Source: Dactylosporangium siamense
Lineage (GTDB): Bacteria; Actinomycetota; Actinomycetes; Mycobacteriales; Micromonosporaceae
Direction of reading: 5' to 3'
Length of the DNA stretch: 64,000 bases
NCBI RefSeq assembly: GCF_016862795.1
Contig: NZ_BONQ01000120.1
Coordinates: 1 to 64,000 of the forward strand
Shown here: piece by piece, positions 39,371 to 47,742 of the stretch
Numbering within the stretch: position 1 is the first letter of the stretch
Layout: each line of letters begins with the position of its first letter
The notes under the pieces: model-generated
Told to the model about the DNA's origin: nothing
Seen by the model: only the letters and a program-made list of their open reading frames with translations
The model's database searches: none
Position numbers and translations under genes: made by a program

Positions 39371-39745
39371 ATGTCGGAAATGCCGGATATCAGGCTTTAC
39401 CGGTTGCACCGGCGGGCGGCGGTGGCGGACTTCGAGGGCACGGCGGTGCCCGGCCTGTGCGCCGAGTACCTGCGCCGCGAGGATGACGGGCGGGTCGCGT
39501 CGGTCGGGCGGTACGAGTACGCGCAGACCGAGATCCTGCGCGCCTGGGGCTGGACGGACGAGGCGCACTGCGCGTACTCCGCGGTGCGGGCGGCCGACGG
39601 TTCCTGGCATCCGCCCGTGGCCGGCTGCCCGACGGTGGAGCTGACCCGCTCCGGCGACGGCAGCGACGAGGTCACCGGCCTGCGACTCGCGGACGGCACG
39701 GGCGGCTGGCTCGTGTGCGAGGCCGGCCGGATCAGCCGCCGCTGA
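39371..39745 (+). CDS. Hypothetical protein (124 aa)
   Basis: A 124-residue soluble-looking protein with no family I recognise: RLYRLHRRAAVADFEGTAVPGLCAEYLRREDDG, then RYEYAQTEILRAWGWTDEAHCAYSAVRAADGSW. ATG 39371 has TATGGT (39359-39364) exactly 6 nt upstream and no Shine-Dalgarno, so a leaderless gene is likely. Its 3' end overlaps the convergent membrane-protein gene by 14 bp. Confidence 0.6.
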   Translation: MSEMPDIRLYRLHRRAAVADFEGTAVPGLCAEYLRREDDGRVASVGRYEYAQTEILRAWGWTDEAHCAYSAVRAADGSWHPPVAGCPTVELTRSGDGSDEVTGLRLADGTGGWLVCEAGRISRR

Positions 39746-40100
39746 CGACGACCGTGGAGGGCCGCGGGGCCGGGCGGTGCACGTACCAGAGCGAAAACGC
39801 GGTCAGGCCCAGCGCCATGCCGAACGCGGCCAGGTGGATCCACGGCGTCGCGATCGGCACGAAGCCGATCACGGCCACCGGCAGCTGCACCACCGCCACC
39901 AGCCCCAGCAGCAGCCGCCTGCGGGCGGCGCCCCAGAGATACGCCGTCCACAGTGGAGCCGTCACGACGGCGAGCGTCAGACCATCGAGCACGAGGTGCA
40001 ACCAGCGGTCGTGGACGGCGTTGTGCGCGAACGCCGACGCCGGCGAGGCGACGAGCAGCAGGCCCGTCGCGGCGATGAGAACACCGAGTGCACGTCGCAT
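39732..40100 (-). CDS. Small membrane protein
   Basis: A 122-residue protein with about four hydrophobic stretches: an N-terminal signal-like segment (ALGVLIAATGLLLVASPASAFA), LDGLTLAVVTAPLWTAYLWG, LLLGLVAVVQLPVAVIGFVPI and LAAFGMALGLTAFSLWYV. ATG 40100 follows GGAGG. No family recognised. It converges on the hypothetical gene at 39.4 kb. Confidence 0.7.
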   Translation of the reverse strand: MRRALGVLIAATGLLLVASPASAFAHNAVHDRWLHLVLDGLTLAVVTAPLWTAYLWGAARRRLLLGLVAVVQLPVAVIGFVPIATPWIHLAAFGMALGLTAFSLWYVHRPAPRPSTVVVSGG

Positions 40101-40220
40101 GACGACCTCCAAGGCCGATGTCGTTGCACTGCACGCTACGGGCGGCCGGTCCAAGACCGTAACAGTGAGTCGCGTGAATGAATGCTTGCGATGGACATGT
40201 GACGCGGATACTCTTCTTAC

Positions 40221-40568
40221 ATGACTATACAACTCCGGTCGCCGAGCTACTTCGTGCTCGCCGCGCTGCTGGACGGGGCGCTGCACGGCTACGTCATCAT
40301 CAAGCGGGTCGAGGCGCTGTCCGACGGTGCGGTGCGGCTGGCCGCCGGATCGCTGTATGCCGTGCTGGACCGGCTCGCCGACGCCGGGCTGGTCGAGGTG
40401 GTCAACGAGGAGATCGTCAACGGGCGGGCCCGGCGCTACTACGCGCTCACCGCCGACGGTGGCACGGCGCTGCAGGACGAGGCGGCGCGGCTCGCGGCCG
40501 CGGCGAAGGTCGTCACCAACGCGACGGCCCGGCGCCGCGCCATCAACACGGCGGTGAGCCCGGCATGA
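40221..40568 (+). CDS. PadR-family regulator
   Basis: A 115-residue PadR repressor: SYFVLAALLDGALHGYVIIKRVEALSDGAVRLAAGSLYAVLDRLADAGLVEVVNEEIVNGRARRYYALTADG shows the H-G-Y and G-S-L-Y-x-x-L-x-R-L motifs. ATG 40221 has TACTCT (40209-40214) exactly 6 nt upstream and no Shine-Dalgarno, so it is probably leaderless. Its stop overlaps the next start as ATGA. PadR followed by a membrane protein is a common actinobacterial pair whose inducer is usually an envelope-active compound. Confidence 0.88.
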   Translation: MTIQLRSPSYFVLAALLDGALHGYVIIKRVEALSDGAVRLAAGSLYAVLDRLADAGLVEVVNEEIVNGRARRYYALTADGGTALQDEAARLAAAAKVVTNATARRRAINTAVSPA

Positions 40569-41473
40569 GCGGTGGGCCGAGCAAGCGCCTGAGCGATGAG
40601 ACGGTCCTCGCCCGGCGCTACCGGGCGCTGCTGCGGGCCTACCCGAAGGCTTGGCGGGCGGAGCGCGGCGACGAACTGCTCGGCACGCTGCTCGACGCAG
40701 CCGAGCCAGGCCGGCAGCGGCCCAGCCTGCGCGAGTCGGCGAGCATCCTGACGCAGGGCACGCGGGAGCGGTTCGGCCCGCGGCGGCGCGCACCCGGCGA
40801 GGTGTGGTCCGAGGCGCTGCGCATCGGCGCGCTGGTCCTGCTGGGCCAGACGGTCGCCTCGACGCTGCTCTTCATGCTGGAGTTCCTGGACGTCCCGGGG
40901 AGCCCGGCCGCCGAGTTGACCCGCTACGGTGCCGGAGTCGCGTTCGGGATCGCCGCGATGGTCGCCCTGGTCCTCGGGCAGACCGTGGTCACGACCGCCC
41001 TGACCGGACTGTGGATCGCCGCGCCGGTCATGCACGGCGAGATGCCGTGGCAGCTGGTCACCGCGTTCCTGATCCTCGCCGGGCTGAGCCTCGCGGACCG
41101 GACCCCCAGCCGGCGGCGCACCTCCGCGGTCTGGCTGGTGGTCGCGCCGCTCGTGCTGCTGCTGGGATTCGGCTTCAACCAGATGACCGGCGGCTACTTC
41201 TCCTCCGCGAGCACGCTGCTGTACCCGTTCGCGCTGCTGCTGGCCTTCACCGCCGGGGTGACCGTCGACCCGCGACTGCCGATCGCCGTCGCCTGCCTGA
41301 CGGTCGCGATGATGCTCAACGTCACGCTGCACGTCCCGTCACTGTTCGGTGGCGCCACGATCGAAGGGCTGTCGCCGATGGAGCTGCGGCCGCAGACGGC
41401 GGTGTTCGGCGCGATCGCCGTGGTGCTGCTCACGATCGGGCACCTGCGGGCCCGGCGACTCGCCCGGATCTGA
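40565..41473 (+). CDS. Membrane protein co-transcribed with PadR
   Basis: A 302-residue protein. The first ~75 residues are cytoplasmic (ARRYRALLRAYPKAWRAERGDELLGTLLDAAEPG...) with a motif seen in PadR-linked and anti-sigma-like actinobacterial proteins. Six to seven membrane helices follow (ALRIGALVLLGQTVASTLLFMLEFL, VAFGIAAMVALVLGQTVVTTALTGLWIA, and others). It probably senses or resists an envelope stress with PadR; this rests on the gene pairing. ATG overlaps the padR stop. Confidence 0.78.
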   Translation: MSGGPSKRLSDETVLARRYRALLRAYPKAWRAERGDELLGTLLDAAEPGRQRPSLRESASILTQGTRERFGPRRRAPGEVWSEALRIGALVLLGQTVASTLLFMLEFLDVPGSPAAELTRYGAGVAFGIAAMVALVLGQTVVTTALTGLWIAAPVMHGEMPWQLVTAFLILAGLSLADRTPSRRRTSAVWLVVAPLVLLLGFGFNQMTGGYFSSASTLLYPFALLLAFTAGVTVDPRLPIAVACLTVAMMLNVTLHVPSLFGGATIEGLSPMELRPQTAVFGAIAVVLLTIGHLRARRLARI

Positions 41474-41497
41474 TTCACCGGGTCCTATGCTTGCCGG

Positions 41498-42157
41498 ATG
41501 AGCGCGGAGCACCGCCTGGCGAGGGCCCAGGAGCTGTACGAGCGGAGCGTCTTCGGCGACGAGCACGAGGCGCTGCCCGCCGCCGACCGCGAGCTCGACG
41601 CGGTCGAGGCGGACCTGCACCTGGCCCGGGGCAGGGTCGTGCACGCCCGGTTCCTGCGGGACCGCGTCGAGGACCCGCAGGAGCTGCCGCTGTTCTCCCG
41701 GGCCGCCCAGCTCTACCAGCAGCTGGGCGACGCCCGGGGCGAGGGCGAGGCGCTGTTCTGGATCGGCTGCTTCCACCAGGTGGTCCGCCAGGACGACGAC
41801 GCGGCGGTGCCGGCGCTGCAGCGGGCCAGGGCCCTCGCCAGTGCCGCCGGCGACCGGCTGACCCTGTCCTACGTGCTGCGCCACCTGGGCATCTCCGCGC
41901 ACCTGGCGGGCCGCCTCGCCGAGGCCAGGGACCACCTGCTCGCCTCGGCCCGGCTGCGGGAGGAGCTCGGTCACCGGGCCGGCGTCGCGGCGAACCTCGT
42001 CGGCCTGGCCTACCTGGCCGCCGCCGACGGCCGCCCGGGCGAGGTCCCGGACCTGCTGGACCGGGCCGCCCGGCTCGCCGAGGAGCACGGCGCGGCCGGC
42101 GTCGCACGCCAGGTCGGTGAGGCACGCCGGGCGCTCGACTACGATCGCGCGTCATGA
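41498..42157 (+). CDS. Tetratricopeptide-repeat protein
   Basis: A 219-residue all-helical protein with about four TPR-like units (ARAQELYERSVFGDEHEAL, FSRAAQLYQQLGDARGEGEALFWIGCFHQ, LSYVLRHLGISAHLAGRLAEARDHLLASARLREELGHRAGVAANLVGLAYLAAADG). Probably a protein-interaction scaffold. ATG 41498 has TATGCT (41486-41491) 6 nt upstream without Shine-Dalgarno. The stop overlaps the next gene as ATGA, tying it to a DUF1877 protein. Confidence 0.8.
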   Translation: MSAEHRLARAQELYERSVFGDEHEALPAADRELDAVEADLHLARGRVVHARFLRDRVEDPQELPLFSRAAQLYQQLGDARGEGEALFWIGCFHQVVRQDDDAAVPALQRARALASAAGDRLTLSYVLRHLGISAHLAGRLAEARDHLLASARLREELGHRAGVAANLVGLAYLAAADGRPGEVPDLLDRAARLAEEHGAAGVARQVGEARRALDYDRAS

Positions 42158-42621
42158 GCATGATCACGCAGTACGCGCGGTTGCGCGACGGCGACCTGGC
42201 CGACCTGCGGGACCTGCTGCGGACCGACCACTTCGCCGCCAACGACCAGATCACCGACCGGCCGCACATCGACATCGACAAGGCGTGGGGCGGCCTGGAG
42301 TTCCTGCTCGCGCAGGTGGACGCGCCCGTCGACGTGATCAGCGGCGGGGTGCCGATCACCGACGAGCAGTGGGGCTACGACTCGCCGCGGGTGCTCACCC
42401 CGGACGAGGTGGCGACCGCCGCCGCGTTCCTCGACACCACCCCGTTCGGGTCTCTCGCCGCGCACTACGAGCCGGCCGCGCTCATCGCCGACGACGTGTA
42501 TCCGAAGATCTGGCACGACCCGACGTCCCTGGACTACCTGCGACAGTCCTACGAGGCTCTGGCCACGTTCTTCCACGCCGCCGCGGCGGAGGGCGACAGC
42601 GTCCTCATCTGGGTGAGCTGA
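42154..42621 (+). CDS. DUF1877 (YfbM-like) family protein
   Basis: A 155-residue YfbM-type protein: MSMITQYARLRDGDLADLR, HIDIDKAWGGLEFLLAQVDAPVDVISGG, YDSPRVLTPDEVATAAAFLDTTPF and YEALATFFHAAAAEGDSVLIWVS are the family's conserved blocks. Members are widespread and of unknown function. Translationally coupled to the TPR gene by a 4-nt overlap. It converges on the FAD monooxygenase gene 13 bp away. Confidence 0.86.
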   Translation: MSMITQYARLRDGDLADLRDLLRTDHFAANDQITDRPHIDIDKAWGGLEFLLAQVDAPVDVISGGVPITDEQWGYDSPRVLTPDEVATAAAFLDTTPFGSLAAHYEPAALIADDVYPKIWHDPTSLDYLRQSYEALATFFHAAAAEGDSVLIWVS

Positions 42622-42634
42622 CGCCCCCGCCGGG

Positions 42635-44056
42635 TCAGGCCGAGGCCTTGGCCCCGCCGAACCACTTCAGGCGCAGCGCCCGCAGCAGCAGGCCGGGGCT
42701 GGCCAGGGCGTTGGGGTGGTCCAGCATCGTGGTGACGCGGTTGAGCCGCTGGCTGGTCTTGTCGTCGGTCATGGACGCCTTGAGGACGACCTCGCTGACC
42801 CACTTGATGACCTTGTAGCCACGGGGCTGGCCGCTGGTGATGTGCGGCAGCCCGAGGTCGGCGAACGTCGAGACCTGCCAGGCGGCGTCGACGACGACCC
42901 GGACCCGCTCGAAGTAGCCGCGGGCCGGTTCGGTGGCGACGTCGGGCCCGGTGCGCAGCCACTCCGACAGGCAGGACGCGTGCAGCGTCGCCGACGTCAT
43001 GCCCTGCCCGTAGACAGGGTTGAACGAGGCGACCGCGTCGCCGGCCGCGAGGATCCCGGTGGGCAGCCGGTCGAGCTGGTCGAAGTCGCGGCGGCGGCTG
43101 TCGGCCTGGTGGTAGGTGATGACGTTGCCGATCATCGTGCCGCGCTCGGCGATGTCGCCGAACATCTGCGGGAAGTACTTGCGGCAGCGCTCCGCGAAGT
43201 CGTCGGCCTCCCGGCTGGGCCGGTCGTCGTCGTAGCCGGCGACGAGCACGATCCAACGGTCACCCTCCACGGAGCTGACGCCGCCGATGCGGGCGATGCG
43301 GTCCTTGGCCGGGGTGGTCTGCGAGATCGCGATCCAGGTGTCGCTGACCGCGGGGTCGCGCTGGAACAGCGCCGAGGCGTAGTTGAGCTTGATGGGCATG
43401 CGCTGCATCGGGGCCCGGGGCCAGCCGCGCTGCTCGAGCCAGTCGTTGAGCGAGCTCGCGCGGCCCATCGCGTCGACGACGAGGTCCGCCTGGAGCTCCA
43501 CCGGCTCGCCGTCGCCGGCCGGCACGTACCGGGCGCCGACCACGCCACCGTCGGGACCGTCGGCGAACAGGAGACCGTCGGCCCGCCCGTACACCATCCG
43601 GACCTTGGGGTTCTCCAGGACCCGCAGGCGGACCTGGGCCTCCAGGAACGGCCGCGTGGTGATCAGGATGGGCTTCTCCGGCGGCGGCTCGGTGGTGACC
43701 CGCAGCTCGTCGTTGATGAAGATCTTCGCGTCGGTGCGGCCCTCGTCGGGCGCTCCGGCCGCGACCGCGCGCTCGGTGAAGTCGGGCCACCAGCGGTCCA
43801 GCTGCACCTGCCCGGCGGGCAGCAGCGCGTGGACCTGACTGCCCTGCGGCACCCCGGGCCGCGGCCCGGCGGTGACGTCGGTGTCGTCCCGCTCGATGAT
43901 GACGACCTCGTCGGCGTGGTCGCTGAGGACCCTGGCGGCCATCAGGCCGGCCATGCTGCCGCCGAGGACCACCGCTCGCCGCATGAGGATTTTCGCGTCC
44001 GTCGGCGGGTGCGGCGTGCTGATCTCCGCGAAACGCTGCGCTGCTGTCGGTGCCAC
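42635..44056 (-). CDS. FAD-dependent monooxygenase/oxidoreductase
   Basis: A 473-residue flavoprotein of the group-A hydroxylase-like or geranylgeranyl-reductase-like type. The FAD Rossmann motif is RRAVVLGGSMAGLMAARVLSDHADEVVIIERD; VVDAMGRASSLNDWL is the DG-type motif and LPTGILAAGDAVASFNPVYGQGMTSATLHA the GD motif with the family's P-x-x-G-x-G-M. GTG 44056 is chosen because GGGAG lies 4 nt upstream; ATG 43984 is a shorter alternative. The substrate is unknown. It is divergent from the GH71/99-like gene. Confidence 0.86.
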   Translation of the reverse strand: MAPTAAQRFAEISTPHPPTDAKILMRRAVVLGGSMAGLMAARVLSDHADEVVIIERDDTDVTAGPRPGVPQGSQVHALLPAGQVQLDRWWPDFTERAVAAGAPDEGRTDAKIFINDELRVTTEPPPEKPILITTRPFLEAQVRLRVLENPKVRMVYGRADGLLFADGPDGGVVGARYVPAGDGEPVELQADLVVDAMGRASSLNDWLEQRGWPRAPMQRMPIKLNYASALFQRDPAVSDTWIAISQTTPAKDRIARIGGVSSVEGDRWIVLVAGYDDDRPSREADDFAERCRKYFPQMFGDIAERGTMIGNVITYHQADSRRRDFDQLDRLPTGILAAGDAVASFNPVYGQGMTSATLHASCLSEWLRTGPDVATEPARGYFERVRVVVDAAWQVSTFADLGLPHITSGQPRGYKVIKWVSEVVLKASMTDDKTSQRLNRVTTMLDHPNALASPGLLLRALRLKWFGGAKASA

Positions 44057-44508
44057 CGGTCTCCCTGTCTCCTGCCTCGGCGGCCTTCGGCCGTGAAGGC
44101 CCGCCGTGCCACACACTCGGAACCCATCGAGGATCTTACCCACAGGTGAAGAACCTTCTCGATGCCATCGTGAGCTGGGAATTCATCGACATGAAACAGG
44201 GGGTGCAGAACCAGTCGTAATCTTGCGACGATTGCATCGAAGTATTGCGTTGCCCTGTGGGTTGCTGGCAGGATTCCAGCGCAGAAGCCGACATGCGATG
44301 CCAGCACCGCCAACCGCGCCGTGACACGCGTGGGCTGCTCGTTGCCGGTCCGTGGGCCCGCCTGCCCGCTGCCCCGCCACGCAACGCCCCCGCCCGCCCC
44401 GTCGCACGTGCCCACCCGCCGCACCGATCGCCGCGCCCGACCGCCATCGGGCCGGTCAGCTGTCGTGCGCGGGCCGGACGCTGCGACGGGCACACCCGAG
44501 GAGTCCAC
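44057..44508. promoter_or_regulatory. Divergent control region between flavoprotein and glycosidase genes
   Basis: These 452 bp contain no gene I can support. The half near the flavoprotein gene (about 44120-44290) is less GC-rich and holds CATCGAG...CTCGATG (arms near 44126 and 44156), CGAT-TGC-ATCG (44229-44239) and several TTGC words. The half near the glycosidase is extremely C-rich. GAGGAG at 44499-44504 is the glycosidase ribosome site. Probably promoters plus operators. Confidence 0.4.
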
Positions 44509-46461
44509 ATGGGAGTTTCCCGCCGCTCCGTCATCACCACCGCGCTCGCCGGGACGGCCGCCACCGCCCTGCCGGTCGCGGCCGCCACCACCGCCGCCGA
44601 GGCGGCCAGCCCGCCCGGCGACGTCGTCGGCAAGGTCACCGTCGGCTACCAGGGCTGGTTCGCCGCCCCCGGCGACGGCGCGCCGATCAACGGCTGGTGG
44701 CACTACAGCCCCAACTGGTCCCAGCCGCCGGCCCCGGGCGCCTGCTCCATCACCTGCTGGCCCGACATGCGCGACTTCACGCGCGGGTACCGCACGAACT
44801 TCGCCAACCTCGGCAACGGCCAACCGGCGAACCTGTTCTCCTCCTACGACCAGCAGACCGTCGACACCCACTTCCGGTGGATGCAGGAGAACGGCTGCGA
44901 CGTCGCGGCCCTGCAGCGCTTCAACCCGTTCGGCGGCGAAGGACCGACCCGCGACGCGATGGCGGCGAAGGTCCGCACCGCCGCCGAGGCCACGGGGCGC
45001 AAGTTCTACATCATGTACGACGTCACCTGGTGGCTGACCATGCAGTCGGAGATCAAGACCGACTGGACCACGAAGATGTCGGCGTACACCGCCTCCCCCG
45101 CCTACGCGAAGCAGAACGGCAAGCCCGTCGTGTGCATCTGGGGCTTCGGCTTCAACGACGACGGCCGGCCGTTCACGCCGGCGCAGTGCCTGGACGTCAT
45201 CAACTGGTTCAAGAACCAGGGCTGCTACGTGATCGGCGGCGTGCCGACCCACTGGCGCCTGGGCACCGACGACTCCCGCGCCGGCTTCATCGACGTGTAC
45301 CACGCCTTCCACATGATCTCGCCGTGGATGGTCGGCCGGATCAGCGACAACAACGGCGCCGACTGGTTCTACACCAACCGGGTCCTGCCCGACCTCGCCG
45401 ACCTCAACGCCCGTGGCATCGACTACCAGCCGTGCATCATCCCCGGCGACCTGGCCTCCGGCCACCGCCGCCACGGCGAGCTGATGTGGCGGCAGTTCTA
45501 CAACCACACCCGCGCCGGCGTGCCGAGCGTCTACATCTCGATGTTCGACGAGTTCAACGAGGGCAACCAGATCGCCAAGACCGCGGAGAGCGCGGCGTGG
45601 CAGCCGACCAACTCCGGGATGCGCGCCCTCGACGAGGACGGCACCCCCTGCTCGTCGGACTACTACCTGCGCCTCACCAACGACGGCGGCCGGATGCTCA
45701 AGGGCCAGATCGCGCTGACCGCGACCCGGTTCACGGTGCCGTTCCCGACCGGCCCCGACCAGACCGCGCCGAGCGTCCCCGGCAACCTGCGGGTCACCGG
45801 CAACACCGACACGACCGTCGCTCTGGCCTGGAACGCCGCCACCGACAACGTGGGCGTCGCCGGCTACCGGGTCTCCCGGGTGAGCGGCTCGGGTTCGGTG
45901 GCCATCGGCACCACGGGCACCCTCGCCTTCACGGTGACGGGGCTGACCGCGTCGACGGCGTACACCTTCGTCGTCGCCGCCTACGACGCGGCGGGCAACA
46001 CGTCCGGCGCGTCCAACGCGGTCACCGTCACCACGTCCGCGCCGCCGAACAACACCACCAACCTGGCGCAGGGCAAGCCCACGTCAGAGAGCAGCCACAC
46101 CCAGGTGTACGGCAGCGGCAACGCCGTCGACGGCAACACCGGCAGCTACTGGGAGAGCGCCAACAACGCGTGGCCGCAGTGGCTGCAGGTCGACCTCGGC
46201 GCCGCCACCGCGGCGCGGCGCGTGGTGCTCACGCTGCCCTCCAACTGGGGCACCCGCACCCAGACACTGTCGGTCACCGACGGCTCCTCCGGCGCGACCA
46301 TCGTGAGCTCCCGCGGCTACACGTTCGACCAGAACGCCGCCAACACGGTCACCATCACCCTGCCCACCACGACGTCCGTGCGGTACCTGCGGCTGAACTT
46401 CACCGCCAACACCGGCTGGCCCGCCGGCCAGGTCTCGGAGTTCCGCGTCTACACCGGCTGA
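44509..46461 (+). CDS. Secreted GH71/99-like glycoside hydrolase with Fn3 and discoidin domains
   Basis: A 650-residue exported enzyme. The Tat-type signal (GVSRRSVITTALAGTAATALPVAAATTAAEAA) precedes a ~370-residue (beta/alpha)8-like domain of the GH71/99-like type (VTVGYQGWFAAPGDGAPINGWWHYSP, CDVAALQRFNPFG, YHAFHMISPWMVGR, YISMFDEFNEGNQIAKTAE with likely acidic catalytic residues). An Fn3 domain (APSVPGNLRVTGNTDTTVALAWNAATDNVGVAGYRV) and an F5/8-type or CBM32-like discoidin module (LAQGKPTSESSHTQVYGSGNAVDGN) follow. Probably acts on plant or fungal polysaccharides. GAGGAG precedes ATG 44509. Confidence 0.88.
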   Translation: MGVSRRSVITTALAGTAATALPVAAATTAAEAASPPGDVVGKVTVGYQGWFAAPGDGAPINGWWHYSPNWSQPPAPGACSITCWPDMRDFTRGYRTNFANLGNGQPANLFSSYDQQTVDTHFRWMQENGCDVAALQRFNPFGGEGPTRDAMAAKVRTAAEATGRKFYIMYDVTWWLTMQSEIKTDWTTKMSAYTASPAYAKQNGKPVVCIWGFGFNDDGRPFTPAQCLDVINWFKNQGCYVIGGVPTHWRLGTDDSRAGFIDVYHAFHMISPWMVGRISDNNGADWFYTNRVLPDLADLNARGIDYQPCIIPGDLASGHRRHGELMWRQFYNHTRAGVPSVYISMFDEFNEGNQIAKTAESAAWQPTNSGMRALDEDGTPCSSDYYLRLTNDGGRMLKGQIALTATRFTVPFPTGPDQTAPSVPGNLRVTGNTDTTVALAWNAATDNVGVAGYRVSRVSGSGSVAIGTTGTLAFTVTGLTASTAYTFVVAAYDAAGNTSGASNAVTVTTSAPPNNTTNLAQGKPTSESSHTQVYGSGNAVDGNTGSYWESANNAWPQWLQVDLGAATAARRVVLTLPSNWGTRTQTLSVTDGSSGATIVSSRGYTFDQNAANTVTITLPTTTSVRYLRLNFTANTGWPAGQVSEFRVYTG

Positions 46462-46470
46462 CCCGAACTT

Positions 46471-46535
46471 CCCTGACCAACGCCGACGGTCAGGGTCAAG
46501 GCGGGTGGCGACCAGGCGTCCGGTCGCCACCCGCC
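46471..46535. terminator. Two terminator hairpins between convergent genes
   Basis: CCCTGACC-N9-GGTCAGGG (46471-46495) is followed by a 14-bp perfect stem, GGCGGGTGGCGACC with its complement (46500-46535) around an 8-nt loop. Neither has a T-run. They separate the glycosidase gene from the end of the sulfur operon. Confidence 0.85.
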
Positions 46536-46538
46536 GCC

Positions 46539-47021
46539 TCAGGCCGCCTTGAGGTAGCGGCCCATGTGGTACAGCAGGGGCAGGCCCTCCTGGTGTTCCC
46601 CGAGGACCGGCTCGGCGAGCACGATCGCGTGGTCGCCGGCGTGGACGCGTTCCACCACCCGGCAGACGAGGACCGCGAGGGCGCCGTCGAGGACCGGGAC
46701 GTCGTGCGCCCCGGACCGCCAGCGGGTCGGGGCGGCGAACCGGTCGATGCCGCTGGTCGCGAACTGGCGCGCGACCTGCTCCTGCGCGTCGGCGAGGACG
46801 TGCACCCCGACGTGGCCGGCGGCCTCGACCGTCGGCCAGCTCGACGAGCGGCGGTCCAGGCAGAACGACACCAGCGGCGGGTGCAGCGACACGGACGTGA
46901 ACGACGTGGCGGTGAACCCGGCCGGGCCGGACGGGCCGGGCGCGGTGATCACCACGACACCGGCCGCGTGGCGGCGCAGCAGCTGGCGGAACAGGTCGGG
47001 TTCGATGGCGGTGACGGTCAT
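46539..47021 (-). CDS. Flavin reductase-like (FMN-binding split-barrel) protein
   Basis: A 160-residue flavin:NAD(P)H reductase of the two-component monooxygenase type: FRQLLRRHAAGVVVITAPGPSGPAGFTATSFTSVSLHPPLVSFCLDRRSSSWPTVEAAG is the full family signature, with VGVHVLADAQEQVARQFA after it. It would supply reduced FMN to the LLM monooxygenase and the SfnB/DszC-like flavoprotein in the same operon. ATG 47021 follows GGGGG. It is the last gene, 19 bp after the hydrolase, the only non-overlapping junction of the operon. Confidence 0.9.
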   Translation of the reverse strand: MTVTAIEPDLFRQLLRRHAAGVVVITAPGPSGPAGFTATSFTSVSLHPPLVSFCLDRRSSSWPTVEAAGHVGVHVLADAQEQVARQFATSGIDRFAAPTRWRSGAHDVPVLDGALAVLVCRVVERVHAGDHAIVLAEPVLGEHQEGLPLLYHMGRYLKAA

Positions 47022-47040
47022 CGGGGTCCCCCTTGAGCTG

Positions 47041-47742
47041 TCAGTGCGGGTGGACGGTGAGGATCGGGGTCGCGTCCGCGTCGGCGCGCAGGCGCTCCAG
47101 CCACTGCACGACGTGCGCGGCGACGGTGCGGTGGGTGGCGTCGTTGAGCACGTCGTGCCGGCCGTCGCGGACCGTGGCGAGCTCGGCCTTCGGCAGGTCC
47201 GCCGCGAGCCGCCGGGCGGCGTCGACGGGGCTGACGGTGTCGGCCTCGCCGTGCAGGACGAGGACCGGCACCGTGACGGGCGCCGGGGCGAGGAGGTTCG
47301 CCGCCACCGGCAGTGCGAGGGCCCCCCGCTGGAAGCCGGTGTCTCCGGTCAGCCGCGCCTGATGGGTCGGGCACGCGGTGCGGGCCCGCAGTTCGTCGTC
47401 CCAGTCGACGGTGACCCCGTCGGCCGCCGGGGCGCCCGCCGCGACGACCCCGGCGAACAGGTCCGGGTGCGCGGCGGCGACGGCCAGGGCGTGCAGCGCG
47501 CCGGTGTCGGAGCCGGCGAGCACGACCGGGCCCGGTGCGTCCTGGGCCAGCGACACAGCCGTTTCCGGGGTCGCGGAGCGCACCGCGTAGCCGTCGGCGG
47601 CGATGCGGCGGCCGAAGCGGTCGTAGACGCCGGCGTGCTCGCCCCGGCCCGGCAGGATGAGCACCGTGCCGCGGACCGCGATCGCGGCCGGCGGGTCCCA
47701 GCGGGCACCGGCCACGACGGGCGAGCCGATCGTCGCGGTCAC
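47041..47742 (-). CDS. Alpha/beta hydrolase with Asp at the nucleophile elbow
   Basis: A 233-residue alpha/beta-hydrolase-fold enzyme. It shows GTVLILPGRGEHAGVYDRFGRRIAADGY, the elbow VLAGSDTGALHA, the acid region PVLVLHGEADTVSP and the His region VRDGRHDVLND. In the elbow the nucleophile position of G-x-Nuc-x-G is Asp, as in dehalogenases and epoxide hydrolases, rather than Ser. GTG 47742 overlaps the LLM stop (GTGA). In this operon it probably cleaves an ester or a product of the monooxygenases. Confidence 0.82.
   Translation of the reverse strand: MTATIGSPVVAGARWDPPAAIAVRGTVLILPGRGEHAGVYDRFGRRIAADGYAVRSATPETAVSLAQDAPGPVVLAGSDTGALHALAVAAAHPDLFAGVVAAGAPAADGVTVDWDDELRARTACPTHQARLTGDTGFQRGALALPVAANLLAPAPVTVPVLVLHGEADTVSPVDAARRLAADLPKAELATVRDGRHDVLNDATHRTVAAHVVQWLERLRADADATPILTVHPH

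Noticed and set aside
44245-44508. Extension of the glycosidase frame upstream of 44509
   Set aside because: It adds Pro/Ar-rich residues and would bury the Tat signal peptide; GAGGAG supports ATG 44509.
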